Assembly: GCA_017860135.1 (NCBI GenBank)
Contig: JAFNAG010000003.1
Span: 1-42,968, forward strand
Source: Acidobacteriota bacterium
GTDB lineage: Bacteria > Acidobacteriota > UBA6911
Length of the DNA: 42,968 nucleotides
Reading direction: 5' to 3'
Shown: positions 31,185 through 40,312 of the stretch, piece after piece
How positions within the stretch are numbered: position 1 is the stretch's first letter
Layout: the number at the start of each line of letters is the position of its first letter
Notes under the pieces: generated by a model
Seen by the model: only the letters and a program-made list of their open reading frames with translations
What the model was told of the DNA's origin: nothing
Databases searched by the model: none
Made by a program: the position numbers and the translations under genes

Positions 31185-31853
31185 ATGTCCAACCTCCTGC
31201 TCACCTATGATCCGCTCTACACTCGCATCGCCTTAGCCGCTTTGGCGCTCCTGCTCGTCGCTGCTTATCTGATGTTTTATCTGAGGCGCGCGCGCAAGGC
31301 GCGGGTGCAGCAGCAGGCGGCGCGCCCTCCCGCATCCGGGTCCCCCGATGCCCATCTGTTCGAGCGCAGCGTGGTTCCGAGCCCGACTGTAGCTGCGGAT
31401 CTGCTGCGCGGCCTGCTCATCGTCCTGGCGCTGGTGGTCGCCGCGGGATTTTCCCTGATCCTCCTCCCTCAGAGCACCCTGGACAGCGTCGTTCAGGGTC
31501 TTCTCCTCAGGAATGCTCCTCCGCCGGCGCAGGAAAGGATCGCTCTGCTCTATCTGGGGGATGAAACCCAGGGGAAGGAGTTTCGCATCCGCGGAGTGAT
31601 CCGCAACATCTCGGCGGAGCCGATCGAGAAGCTCGATGCCGCCATACGCCTGTACGCATCGGACGGGACGCTGCTGGAAACTGCGATAGTCCGAATGGAC
31701 GCGGAAACGGTCACGCCGGATGCCACCTCCACGTTTACGCTTTCCTACCCGGAGTATGACGGGCGATTTGCGCGCTATTCCCTTGACTTCAAGCTTCGTC
31801 AGGGGGACATCCTTCCGTACAAGGACATGCGGGCGGCGCACGAGCGCGGTTGA
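31185..31853 (+). CDS. two-TM membrane protein of unknown function
   Basis: A 222-residue protein with two membrane helices (about 15-34, IALAALALLLVAAYLMFYL, and about 76-95, LLIVLALVVAAGFSLILL) joined by a basic loop. The C-terminal domain (about 115-215) looks like a beta-sandwich of the FxLYD/DUF3426 kind: RIRGVIRNISAEPIEKLDA, AIRLYASDGTLLETAIV, ATSTFTLSYPEY. It follows the secreted protein by 4 bp and precedes the ABC pair by 22 bp, so it probably belongs to the same unit. The function is unknown. Confidence 0.7.
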   Translation: MSNLLLTYDPLYTRIALAALALLLVAAYLMFYLRRARKARVQQQAARPPASGSPDAHLFERSVVPSPTVAADLLRGLLIVLALVVAAGFSLILLPQSTLDSVVQGLLLRNAPPPAQERIALLYLGDETQGKEFRIRGVIRNISAEPIEKLDAAIRLYASDGTLLETAIVRMDAETVTPDATSTFTLSYPEYDGRFARYSLDFKLRQGDILPYKDMRAAHERG

Positions 31854-31875
31854 ATTCGCCTTTCTGTCACTCACT

Positions 31876-33630
31876 ATGCTGAAAGATTACAGTCTCCTGC
31901 ATCTGCTCCCCTACCTGGGCAAATACCGCTGGAAAGTCGGAATCGGGTTTGTGATGGTCGCATGCACGGTCGCCGCGGGCATGGTTTCGCCCTGGATTCT
32001 GAAATATGTGGTGGATGACATCCAGGCGGCCTTCGCACCGGAAAAACTCCCGCGATATGCGGCTCTCATCCTGGGCATCTCCGCGGTGGAAGGTTTCTTC
32101 AGATTCTGGATGCGGAGAATCCTCATCGGGGTCAGCCGTGATATCGAGTTCGACCTGCGCAACGATTTTTTCTCTCACCTGCAGAAGATGTCACTGTCGT
32201 TTTTTCAGGCCCACAGCACAGGAGACATCATGTCACGCGCGACCAACGACCTGAATGCCGTCCGGTCGGTCCTGGGTCCCGGCATCATGTATTCGGTCAC
32301 GACGCTGGTGACGGTGATCGCAGCCGGTCTCATCCTTTTCCGGCTCAACTGGAAACTGACTCTGTTCGCCTGCGTTCCCCTGATGCTGGCTTCGATCGGC
32401 GTCAAGACCGTGGGACGTCAGATCCACGACCGCTTCGAAGTCATTCAGGAACAGTTCTCGCGCATCAGCGCCCGTGCCCAGGAAAACCTCGCCGGCATCC
32501 GTGTCGTCAAGGCTTTCGCGCGCGAAGAATCGGAGACATCGGAATTCCAGAGACTCAATGAGGAATATGTGCGCCGCAGCGCGTCGCTGATCCGCCTGTG
32601 GGGGATCTTCTATCCCATGATGTCCGCCCTCATCGGGTTGTCTGCTGTGGCCCTGCTCTGGTATGGCGGGAGGATGGTGGTCGCCGGGCAGCTCAGTCTG
32701 GGTGAGTTCGTTGCCTTCCTCTCCTATCTGTCGATTTTGACTTGGCCGACGATCGCCGCGGGCTGGGTGATCAACATCTTTCAGCGGGGCGCGGCATCCA
32801 TGGAGCGGATCCTGCGCATCCTGCGGACCGCACCGGGGATCCGTTCCGACACCCCGCCGGGAGATCCCTGGTCGGCCTTGGGAGCCATTGAGATTCGCAA
32901 TCTGTCGTACCGGTATCCCGGCTCTGTCCGGCCCGTGCTCAAGGAAATCAGCCTGCACGTGCCTGCGGGATCCACCCTGGCAATCGTCGGCCAGACCGGA
33001 AGTGGAAAATCCACCCTGGCCAACCTGATCCCGAGACTCTTCGATCCGCCCCCGGGAACGATTTTTGTCGACGGGCGTGACGTGCATTCCTGGCCCCTGG
33101 CAGATCTCCGGCGGCTCATCGGCTACGTTCCGCAGGAGACCTTTCTGTTCTCAGACACCATTCGCGCCAACATCGCCTTCGGCATGGCAGGGGAAATCCC
33201 CGATGCTCAGCTCGAGTGGGCGGCAGGGGTTTCCGCCATTGCAGAGGATATCCAGACGTTTCCCGAGGGATTCAAAACCTTCGTGGGAGAGCGCGGCATC
33301 ACCCTGTCCGGCGGGCAGAAACAGCGGGTTGCGCTCAGCCGCGCCCTCGCCAAGTCCCCGAAAATCCTGATTCTCGATGATGCGTTTTCCAGCGTCGACA
33401 CGTACACGGAAGAGAAGATTCTCCAGGGATTCAGACAGGCCATGCGGGATCGAACCACCATTCTCATCTCCCACCGCGTGTCGACAGTGAAGGAGGCGGA
33501 CCATATCGTCGTCATGCGGGACGGCGCCATCGTGGAGCGGGGGACGCATGAATCGCTGATGGCGACAGGTGGAGCCTATTCGGACCTGTATCACAAGCAA
33601 CTGCTCGAAGAGGAGCTGGCGACAGCCTGA
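31876..33630 (+). CDS. ABC exporter subunit with degenerate Walker B (MsbA-type)
   Basis: A 584-residue exporter half-transporter: six membrane helices (about 20-300) then an ATPase domain (about 335-580). ATG 31876 begins MLKDYSLLHLLPYL, and 52 extra in-frame upstream codons overlap the previous gene. Walker A is GQTGSGKST, the Q-loop GYVPQETFLF and the signature LSGGQKQRV. Walker B reads ILILDDAFSSVD, with Asp where the catalytic Glu normally stands. Its partner gene starts 4 bp later. This matches heterodimeric exporters in which one ATP site is non-catalytic. The substrate is unknown; lipid or drug export are possibilities. Confidence 0.92.
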   Translation: MLKDYSLLHLLPYLGKYRWKVGIGFVMVACTVAAGMVSPWILKYVVDDIQAAFAPEKLPRYAALILGISAVEGFFRFWMRRILIGVSRDIEFDLRNDFFSHLQKMSLSFFQAHSTGDIMSRATNDLNAVRSVLGPGIMYSVTTLVTVIAAGLILFRLNWKLTLFACVPLMLASIGVKTVGRQIHDRFEVIQEQFSRISARAQENLAGIRVVKAFAREESETSEFQRLNEEYVRRSASLIRLWGIFYPMMSALIGLSAVALLWYGGRMVVAGQLSLGEFVAFLSYLSILTWPTIAAGWVINIFQRGAASMERILRILRTAPGIRSDTPPGDPWSALGAIEIRNLSYRYPGSVRPVLKEISLHVPAGSTLAIVGQTGSGKSTLANLIPRLFDPPPGTIFVDGRDVHSWPLADLRRLIGYVPQETFLFSDTIRANIAFGMAGEIPDAQLEWAAGVSAIAEDIQTFPEGFKTFVGERGITLSGGQKQRVALSRALAKSPKILILDDAFSSVDTYTEEKILQGFRQAMRDRTTILISHRVSTVKEADHIVVMRDGAIVERGTHESLMATGGAYSDLYHKQLLEEELATA

Positions 33631-33634
33631 GGCA

Positions 33635-35458
33635 ATGGCAACGGATCTGCGTGAGGAACAGGTTCTGGGCAAGGCGTACGACGCACGACTGATGCGGCGG
33701 CTGCTCGGCTATCTCCGCCCGTACCGGAGGGACGTTGTGATCGCCTTCGTGTACATCATGGCGGGCTCGGCACTGTCCGTGCTCCCTCCCTGGCTTACCA
33801 AAGTTGCGATCGACCGCTACATTCGAACCTCGGAACTGTCCGGACTGAACGCGATCGCCATTCTTTATGTATTGGCGCTTCTCGGCACCTTCCTTTTCAG
33901 CTACGGCCAGACCTGGGTGCTGAATCTGATGGGTCAGCGGATTATGTTCGACCTCCGCATGCAGATCTTCCGGCATTTGCAAAAACTGGACGTCGCTTTT
34001 TTCGACAAAAATCCCGTGGGCCGACTGATGACCCGGGTCACCACGGATGTGGATGCCTTGAACGAGCTGTTTACGGCAGGGGTGATCTCGGTCTTCGGCG
34101 ACATCTTCACGCTCGCGGGAATCGTCGTCATCCTCTTCCTGCTTAACTTCAAGCTGGCTCTGGCGATATTTTCGGTGATTCCCCTGCTGTTCCTGGTGAC
34201 TTTTGTTTTCAAGATCAAGGTGCGGGAGTCCTTCCGCCGGGTGCGCACGGCCATCGCCCGGATCAATTCGTTTCTGCAGGAGAACATCAGCGGAACCCCT
34301 GTCGTGCAGAGCTTCGTTCAGGAGGGCCGCCAACACCGGAGATTCACGGAAATCAACCGGGAACACCTGGACGCCAACCTGCAATCGATCTTCTACTACG
34401 CCCTGTTTTATCCCCTTCTGGAGTTGGTCGGCGCCCTCGCGGTTGCGATCGTGGTGTGGTACGGGGGACTCAAGGTATTCGAGGGGAGCCTTACGATCGG
34501 CGCCCTGGTCGCGTTCGTGCAATACTCGGACCGGTTTTTCCGGCCGATCTCCGATCTCAGTGAAAAGTACACCATCCTGCAGGGTGCGATGGCGTCTTCG
34601 GAACGTATTTTCAAGCTTCTCGACACTCCGCCGGGCATCGAATCGCCGCCCGAACCCAAAGCCGCCACCGTGACACAGGGGACGGTTGAGTTCCGGAACG
34701 TCAGTTTCGCATACCATCCGGGAGAGCCCGTGCTCCATGATGTGTCTTTTGAAGTGCGCCGCGGGGAAAAGGTGGCGCTGGTCGGGGCGACCGGTGCAGG
34801 AAAATCGACGATCATTTCGCTCCTCAGCCGGTTCTATGATGTGAGCAGTGGACAGATCCTCGTCGACGGGACCGACGTAAGGGAATATTCCCTGCAGGGA
34901 CTGCGCCGGTCGATCGGCGCGGTGCTGCAGGATGTGTTTCTTTTCTCGGGAAGCGTGGCGGAAAATATCCGGCTGGGGAACAGCGGCATTTCCCACGGTG
35001 ACCTCGAGAAAGCCGCCGAGACGGTGCATGCGGCCGGCTTTGTCCGCCGCCTGCCCCAGCGATATGAAACCGAGATCGGCGAGCGCGGTTCTTCGCTGTC
35101 CGTTGGCCAGAAACAGCTTCTCGCATTTGCGCGCGCCCTCGCCTACGACCCCAGGATCCTCGTGTTGGACGAGGCCACGTCCAGCATCGACACGGAAACC
35201 GAGCTGTTGATCCGCGAAGCGCTCGAGAGACTGCTGGAAGGACGCACCTGCATCATCATTGCGCACCGGCTGTCGACAATACAGAACGCCGACCGCATTC
35301 TGGTGCTGCATCGCGGCCGCGTGCGCGAAAGCGGCAGGCACCAGGAACTGCTCAAGCAGAAGGGCATCTACTGGAAGCTCTATCAGCTCCAATACAAGGA
35401 CCAGCTTGCTTCGGTAGGTTCGATGGTTCAGGAAAGGGAGTCGGGAGAAAAGCCGTAA
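33635..35458 (+). CDS. ABC exporter subunit with catalytic Walker B and altered signature
   Basis: A 607-residue half-transporter with six membrane helices and an ATPase domain. ATG 33635 lies 4 bp after the partner stop. Walker A is GATGAGKST, Walker B VLVLDEATSSID with the catalytic Glu, and the H-loop IIAHRLST. The signature is LSVGQKQLL instead of LSGGQ. With the partner's Asp this predicts one degenerate site (partner Walker motifs with this LSVGQ) and one consensus site, as in TM287/288-like exporters. The last residues (QERESGEKP) are encoded by the left arm of a heptamer inverted repeat. Confidence 0.93.
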   Translation: MATDLREEQVLGKAYDARLMRRLLGYLRPYRRDVVIAFVYIMAGSALSVLPPWLTKVAIDRYIRTSELSGLNAIAILYVLALLGTFLFSYGQTWVLNLMGQRIMFDLRMQIFRHLQKLDVAFFDKNPVGRLMTRVTTDVDALNELFTAGVISVFGDIFTLAGIVVILFLLNFKLALAIFSVIPLLFLVTFVFKIKVRESFRRVRTAIARINSFLQENISGTPVVQSFVQEGRQHRRFTEINREHLDANLQSIFYYALFYPLLELVGALAVAIVVWYGGLKVFEGSLTIGALVAFVQYSDRFFRPISDLSEKYTILQGAMASSERIFKLLDTPPGIESPPEPKAATVTQGTVEFRNVSFAYHPGEPVLHDVSFEVRRGEKVALVGATGAGKSTIISLLSRFYDVSSGQILVDGTDVREYSLQGLRRSIGAVLQDVFLFSGSVAENIRLGNSGISHGDLEKAAETVHAAGFVRRLPQRYETEIGERGSSLSVGQKQLLAFARALAYDPRILVLDEATSSIDTETELLIREALERLLEGRTCIIIAHRLSTIQNADRILVLHRGRVRESGRHQELLKQKGIYWKLYQLQYKDQLASVGSMVQERESGEKP

Positions 35459-35558
35459 AGTTCGTGGATATCATCGCAGCAGCGCCGGGTTCTAATCGGC
35501 ACCTGGAGGTTGACACGATTCATCCTGGCCCGTAGTCCCACTCCGACTCCCGACTCCC
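35436..35558. repeat. heptamer inverted repeat overlapping the 3' end of an ABC gene
   Basis: The right arm (35538-35558) has CCACTCC, GACTCCC, GACTCCC in 7-bp phase. Its reverse complement GGGAGTCGGGAG occurs at 35436-35447, inside the last codons of the ABC gene, a perfect 12-bp inverted match with CTCCCGACTCCC (35547-35558). Confidence 0.7.
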
Positions 35559-35562
35559 TCAA

Positions 35563-36999
35563 TCATCTGGCGCCTTTGCCCATCAGCACGATGGGAAATG
35601 TGCGCAGCAGGATCTTCACGTCGAGCAGAAGTGACCAGTTGTCGATGTATTGCAGGTCGAGCCTCATCCACTCGTGGAAGTCGATTTCATTCCGTCCGGA
35701 GACCTGCCACAGGCATGTGATGCCCGGCTTTACGGAAAGTCGGCGCCTCTGCCAGCGGGAATACTCACGGACCTCGTCGGGCAGCGGCGCGCGGGGTCCG
35801 ACGAGGCTCATATCCCCTTTCAGGACGTTCCATAATTGCGGCAACTCGTCAACTGAGCTCTTGCGAAGGAAGCGACCCAGGGGTGTCACGCGCGGGTCGT
35901 TGCGCATCTTGAATACCGGGCCGTCCATTTCGTTCAGATGCTTGATTTCCCAGAGAACGTCTTCCGCTCCATCTTTCATGCTACGAAACTTGAAGAGCAC
36001 GAACTTGCGGCCATAGAGGCCGCAGCGGATTTGCCGGTAGATCATCGGGCCTGACGATGTCAGCCGGATCAGAACGCCGACGACGAGCAGGAACGGGGAG
36101 AGGACCAGGAGCAGGAGGGCCGAGAGGATGACGTCCATGATTCTCTTCACAAACAGCGAAAAGGCGTGATCCGGGGTAGTGCTGAATGTGAGCAGCGGTA
36201 CGTTCTCGAGGAACTCCATGGAAACATTGGAAACCTTGGACGGAAACATGTCGATGGCGACGCTGGTCCGGATTCCCTGCTCCCTGCAAATTGCCAGGAC
36301 TTCGCTGAGGCTCTCCAGGTCGCGCGGCCGATTGCCCACGAAAATGATCTCGTCGACGACCATTTCCTCCACGATCCTGGGAATATCGGAGATCGCTCCA
36401 AGGATCTTGCCCTCTCCGCTGGTCTGCTCCTCGCGGTCGCGCGCAATGTATCCGAGAATCCGCAGCCCCCAGTCGGAATATCGCGAGACCAAACGGCCCA
36501 TTTCCAGAGCCTTGTCGCCGCTGCCGACAATCAGGATGTTCCTCTGACCGTTGACCGGGCGGCGGCTGCTCCGCCAGCGCGTGGTTACTGCCAGGCGGGC
36601 CAGAGAAAGCAGCAGGGCTTGATAGAGGATAAACAGCGCGATCAGCGGGCGGCTCAAATCCGCTTTCAACGAAAAGGACAGGAATCCGAGGAAGAGGCCG
36701 AGCAGAATGGCGCTCGCCCCGATCACGCGGATCTTTTCCCAGTCCGAACGGCGGATGGAGAGCCGGTAGAGCCCGAGCGAATATGACACAATCGACCAGA
36801 CCACGGACGAGATCGCCACTACCCACCAATAGGAAAAGAGCGGGTGGAGCTCCGGATTCAGCAGCCGGGAGAGTCTCGCCGGCACCAGAAGCTCCAGGTG
36901 GATCCGGGTGTGGTAAGCGAAAACGAAGGCGAGGCTGGTGAGGCCGAGATCAGATACGAATTGGATTGCGGCGAATAGCCTGGCGTGCTGCCGGTACAT
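35563..36999 (-). CDS. undecaprenyl-phosphate sugar-1-phosphate transferase (WcaJ/WbaP type)
   Basis: A 478-residue polyisoprenyl-phosphate hexose-1-phosphate transferase that loads the first sugar on the lipid carrier for exopolysaccharide or O-antigen synthesis. Four N-terminal membrane helices (about 10-125) are followed by a CoA-binding-like cytoplasmic domain (about 145-250, NILIVGSGDKALEMGRLV), a membrane hairpin and the bacterial sugar transferase domain. That domain has FVLFKFRSMKDGAED, LRKSSVDELPQLWNVLKGDM, SLVGPRAPLPDEV and KPGITCLWQVSGRNEI. All catalytic motifs are intact. No glycosyltransferase cluster surrounds it, so the sugar is unknown. Confidence 0.93.
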   Translation of the reverse strand: MYRQHARLFAAIQFVSDLGLTSLAFVFAYHTRIHLELLVPARLSRLLNPELHPLFSYWWVVAISSVVWSIVSYSLGLYRLSIRRSDWEKIRVIGASAILLGLFLGFLSFSLKADLSRPLIALFILYQALLLSLARLAVTTRWRSSRRPVNGQRNILIVGSGDKALEMGRLVSRYSDWGLRILGYIARDREEQTSGEGKILGAISDIPRIVEEMVVDEIIFVGNRPRDLESLSEVLAICREQGIRTSVAIDMFPSKVSNVSMEFLENVPLLTFSTTPDHAFSLFVKRIMDVILSALLLLVLSPFLLVVGVLIRLTSSGPMIYRQIRCGLYGRKFVLFKFRSMKDGAEDVLWEIKHLNEMDGPVFKMRNDPRVTPLGRFLRKSSVDELPQLWNVLKGDMSLVGPRAPLPDEVREYSRWQRRRLSVKPGITCLWQVSGRNEIDFHEWMRLDLQYIDNWSLLLDVKILLRTFPIVLMGKGAR

Positions 37000-37027
37000 T
37001 CTTCATCTTCCGTGAGTAAAAATTGGA

Positions 37028-37036
37028 ATTATAGCA
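37028..37036 (-). promoter_or_regulatory. extended -10 promoter of the sugar transferase gene
   Basis: On the minus strand TGCTATAAT, an extended -10 (TGn plus perfect TATAAT), 28 nt before the start codon. The -35 is poor. It lies immediately next to the end of the matrixin gene. Confidence 0.5.
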
Positions 37037-37040
37037 CAGG

Positions 37041-39743
37041 CTACTTTGACAGCCGCTGCAGAGGGACCGCCGACAGGACTTTGCCGTCAGTCGTGCCGAA
37101 CAGCTCAAACCCGATGACCGGCCGGTCCGAAGTCACCTCGATATACCCGCCGACCTGCCCTGCCGTCTCCGGAATCAACCACTCCAGCAGCGAGGCGATG
37201 CGGAGGTTGGGGGCCAGGTCCAGCGATGCACTCCCCGCCTTCCGTCCCGATGCGTCGTAGACATCCGCTTTCAAGCGGGCGCCGTCGGGCGCCAGAAATG
37301 CCACACCGGTGTAATATCCATTGCCCTGGGCGACGTGGGGAAAAACGAAGCTCGTACTCCCCGACACCGAGAGCGGCAGCGCTGCGCCGAAATGAAGCAA
37401 CCCGGCAGTGGGGTCTCCGTCGCCGAACAGGACATTCCCGAGCAGCTTCGAGCCTGCCGGCGCACTCACCCGAATGTATCCTTGCGCCTGCTCCAGCCCG
37501 AAGAAATCATGCAGGTCGGCACTGAAATGCCGGCCCGGCGCCAACTCCACGCTGTATGCGCCCGGATGGAGCTGGCTGCCGTTTTCGTCGAGCAGGGCAA
37601 CCGTGACGGTGGCGACCGATGCGCCGGCATTCAAAACGTTCAACCGTGTATTGTAGTGGACTCCGAGAGCCCCCACCGCCAGTTGCGGGGAGAACAACAT
37701 CGCGCTGCCTGCTTCCGGCGGCAGGGCATTCAGTCCGAAGACGGCATCCTTCTGCCTGACCAGGCCGAAGCCCGCGAGAGTGTCCGCGGCGGTGCTTGCC
37801 AGCAGGTGCCCCGCACGCAGGACCCCGGAAAAGGCGAACAGGCTGGAAACGGTATCGCCGATCTTCCCGCCGGCGGGGATGTACCTGGTTATTTTCAGAG
37901 TTTCACCCGTGTCCAGCACCAGTGCAAGGTCTACGGAAACCGGCACGTCCGCGATGTTCATCAAATGGATTTCGGTAGAAGTATTCCCGTTTTGAAGAAC
38001 ATCGACGAAATACAACTGCCTGTAACCCCGCAGGAAAGCTTCGGCACCATCCAGGTAGGCGCCCGCAAGATCGCCACCCAGAAAACAGCCCTGCAGCATG
38101 CCATTATCCGATTCCGCACTCAGGGATCCTGCCTGTCGGGAGTCCATGGGAAGGTTGAGGATCTGCCGTTCGAGGCGGGCGGACTGCGTCCTGCCCGCCA
38201 GGGTGAATGCAGCGGGGATAACCGCATCCTCACTCCACAGGAGCGCCCCGCCGGGATCGCGCGCAAATACCCGGACCGTGGCCGGCACCTCCGCCGCAGG
38301 ATTCGCCAGGGCGATCCCCGTATATTCTGCAGGCGAGGCAATCAGGTAGGGGAAATGGAGCCGTACGGCCGGCAGGCTCCGCTCTGCAACCAGGATGCCA
38401 CCCGTGCTTGCCACCTGCTGGTCGCCTACCTGGATCGTGACGGTGCGGGGGCCGGGAGCGGCATCCGGTGCGACATGAAGCAGCACCGATACTCCGACCT
38501 CGGCGCCGCTGACGTTTCTGAGAGTGCGGACGCCGCGAGCGGCATCCAGCGACAGGCCCGTTCCCAGAATGCGGATGCTGCCGATTCCCGAGACTTTCCA
38601 GAGATCCGCGCCGCCCAGCCACAGGCTCAGCGTTTCACCGGGGTGCACTACTGCCGAGCCGTCTGCCAGGTAGCCGAGCCCGCTGTCAGGATCACCGCGG
38701 CCCATGCGATCCAGATTCAGCGTGGGGATCCCGGACGGCACGACGAGGTCCATCTTGAGATTCCGCGGGGCGCCATCAGTTCCCAGACTCCTGTCCCCGG
38801 CGAAAACGGTGCGAAACGTCGTATGCAATCCTCGGTAATACGCGCCGCCTCCCTGCACCATCAGATCTTCCGGCGTCGCAGGGCCGTCGAGCGGTTCCGC
38901 ATAGACGGCGTACTTTCCGGAGGCCATCGCTTGAATCGCGAAGCTGCCGTCCGGCCCCGAGAGCGAAGCATAAACCAGATTGCGGTCCAGATGTACTGCG
39001 GTGACCGAAGCCCCGAAGATCCCTTTGCCCATCGAAGTGATGCGCCCGGAGATGCTGCCAAGGGAATTGACGCGGGCCTTGTCAGGGTATGTGGAACTGG
39101 CAAACGCCACGGCATCCGCCGAAAGGTGCCGTTGATGGAATTCCTCCGGAGCCGCCGTGTGGAACATTGTGTCATCCAGCCCCGCGGCGTGGTCACAGCC
39201 GAGCGCGTGCCCCAACTCGTGCGTCAGGATCGACTGTAAATCATACGTGCCGGGAGTCAGGTCGGTCGAAAACCGGTATGCGGGATTCAGCAGGATGTCG
39301 CTCTCGAAAATCTCCCCCGTATCCGGGTCGAACACAAGCCGCGTTAATGCCACCGCACCCTGATCCCCCCCGAGAATTTCGCGGTTGACGGCCGTCCCGG
39401 CCATGGTGACCAGGTTCATGCCATCACTCGCAGCAGTGTCCGCGGCAGTTGTTTTCGGTTCGGAGAATCGGATGGCGGCGGTCTGGATGCCTTGCCAGGA
39501 GTGGAGCGCGGCTCGGATGGCGGCGAGGACATCGCTTCCGGGAGCGAGATTTGGCATCCCTTTCGCCGTGTCGTCATGCACTGCAAATGCGATCGGGAAA
39601 CGGACCGCTGGCCAGGACCCGCGGGCTCCCGCAGTCCCCCAGCGCATGGGCACATACGCGCGGCTCGAATTTGCGGGAATGAGCAGCGCGGAGGCCGCCG
39701 CAAGGACCAGCATCGGAATTCTCCCGCGGGGCCGCGTGTTCAC
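37041..39743 (-). CDS. secreted matrixin-like zinc metalloprotease with C-terminal beta domains
   Basis: A 900-residue secreted protein. A signal peptide (about 8-29, MLVLAAASALLIPANSSRA) precedes a metzincin domain with LTHELGHALGCDHAAG, that is His175, Glu176, His179 and His185 of HExxHxxGxxH type, and a Met-turn candidate at Met193. A segment like a carboxypeptidase-regulatory or SdrD-type domain follows (SISGRITSMGKGIFGASVTA), then an IPT-like region and repeated beta modules resembling a bacterial adhesin or lectin scaffold (about 440-900, for example LHFPYLIASPAEYTGIALANP and FVFPHVAQGNGYYTGVAFLAP). The substrate is unknown. Its GTG start overlaps the stop of the preceding gene by 4 bp. 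Confidence 0.85.
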   Translation of the reverse strand: MNTRPRGRIPMLVLAAASALLIPANSSRAYVPMRWGTAGARGSWPAVRFPIAFAVHDDTAKGMPNLAPGSDVLAAIRAALHSWQGIQTAAIRFSEPKTTAADTAASDGMNLVTMAGTAVNREILGGDQGAVALTRLVFDPDTGEIFESDILLNPAYRFSTDLTPGTYDLQSILTHELGHALGCDHAAGLDDTMFHTAAPEEFHQRHLSADAVAFASSTYPDKARVNSLGSISGRITSMGKGIFGASVTAVHLDRNLVYASLSGPDGSFAIQAMASGKYAVYAEPLDGPATPEDLMVQGGGAYYRGLHTTFRTVFAGDRSLGTDGAPRNLKMDLVVPSGIPTLNLDRMGRGDPDSGLGYLADGSAVVHPGETLSLWLGGADLWKVSGIGSIRILGTGLSLDAARGVRTLRNVSGAEVGVSVLLHVAPDAAPGPRTVTIQVGDQQVASTGGILVAERSLPAVRLHFPYLIASPAEYTGIALANPAAEVPATVRVFARDPGGALLWSEDAVIPAAFTLAGRTQSARLERQILNLPMDSRQAGSLSAESDNGMLQGCFLGGDLAGAYLDGAEAFLRGYRQLYFVDVLQNGNTSTEIHLMNIADVPVSVDLALVLDTGETLKITRYIPAGGKIGDTVSSLFAFSGVLRAGHLLASTAADTLAGFGLVRQKDAVFGLNALPPEAGSAMLFSPQLAVGALGVHYNTRLNVLNAGASVATVTVALLDENGSQLHPGAYSVELAPGRHFSADLHDFFGLEQAQGYIRVSAPAGSKLLGNVLFGDGDPTAGLLHFGAALPLSVSGSTSFVFPHVAQGNGYYTGVAFLAPDGARLKADVYDASGRKAGSASLDLAPNLRIASLLEWLIPETAGQVGGYIEVTSDRPVIGFELFGTTDGKVLSAVPLQRLSK

Positions 39744-40312
39744 CGTGCTCTCCCCTTCTCCCGGAGGACCATGAGAAAACGGCCCAACACCTCAGGCCGC
39801 GCAGCATCTTGTCTGGCAGCCTGCGCATTGGGGGAGCCCTCCTCGTAAGCGGATTCAGGTCCCGGTGCGGCGGGCCGCGCCATGCGAATGCCGGTCACCC
39901 GGTCGGCGCTTACGAGGAAGACGCCCTGGAGCATTCCCGTGACGCGCAGCCGGTTTCCGGGCGCGCGGTACAAGAACAGGACCGCTTCCTGTCCTACCTG
40001 AAACTGAGGGACACCCGGGTAAATCTCTCCTCTGCCGGTGAGGATGCCGCCGGGCTCGGCGATGGACAGCAAGGAGCCGGGATTCCCTTTGGGTGCATCC
40101 AGGACTTGAAGATCGGTCCGCGTCCAGATCGCCTGCGTTCCAGAATCCCAATACGGGCGATTTCCAATCACGCGGGCATAGATAATGGCATCCGAATTGT
40201 CTGCAAGCCCATCCACCGACATGCGGCCCGAGCCGGCAGCCCGCGCGGGGACCACCCACAGGGTCGCCGAGATAGCGACGGCAGCGGCAGACAACAACTT
40301 GCGGCTCATCAT
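39740..40312 (-). CDS. secreted protein of unknown function, coupled to the matrixin gene
   Basis: A 190-residue protein with a signal peptide (MMSRKLLSAAAVAISATLWV followed by VPARA). The mature part has a beta-rich region (DAIIYARVIGNRPYWDSG, TDLQVLDAPKGNPGSLLSIA, QVGQEAVLFLYRAPGNRL) resembling small secreted proteins often found beside metalloproteases, then a disordered tail. ATG 40312 is used; the next codon is also ATG (40309). The last bases (GTGA) overlap the matrixin start, so translation is probably coupled. It may chaperone or inhibit the protease; that is inference. Confidence 0.7.
   Translation of the reverse strand: MMSRKLLSAAAVAISATLWVVPARAAGSGRMSVDGLADNSDAIIYARVIGNRPYWDSGTQAIWTRTDLQVLDAPKGNPGSLLSIAEPGGILTGRGEIYPGVPQFQVGQEAVLFLYRAPGNRLRVTGMLQGVFLVSADRVTGIRMARPAAPGPESAYEEGSPNAQAARQDAARPEVLGRFLMVLREKGRAR

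Noticed and set aside
33512-35392. 626-codon frame opposite the second ABC subunit
   Set aside because: It is fully antisense to a canonical ABC exporter and its composition mirrors the reverse complement of conserved motifs.
37335-39239. 634-codon frame opposite the matrixin gene
   Set aside because: The minus-strand protein has a signal peptide and a zinc site; the plus-strand frame has neither domain nor ribosome-binding site.
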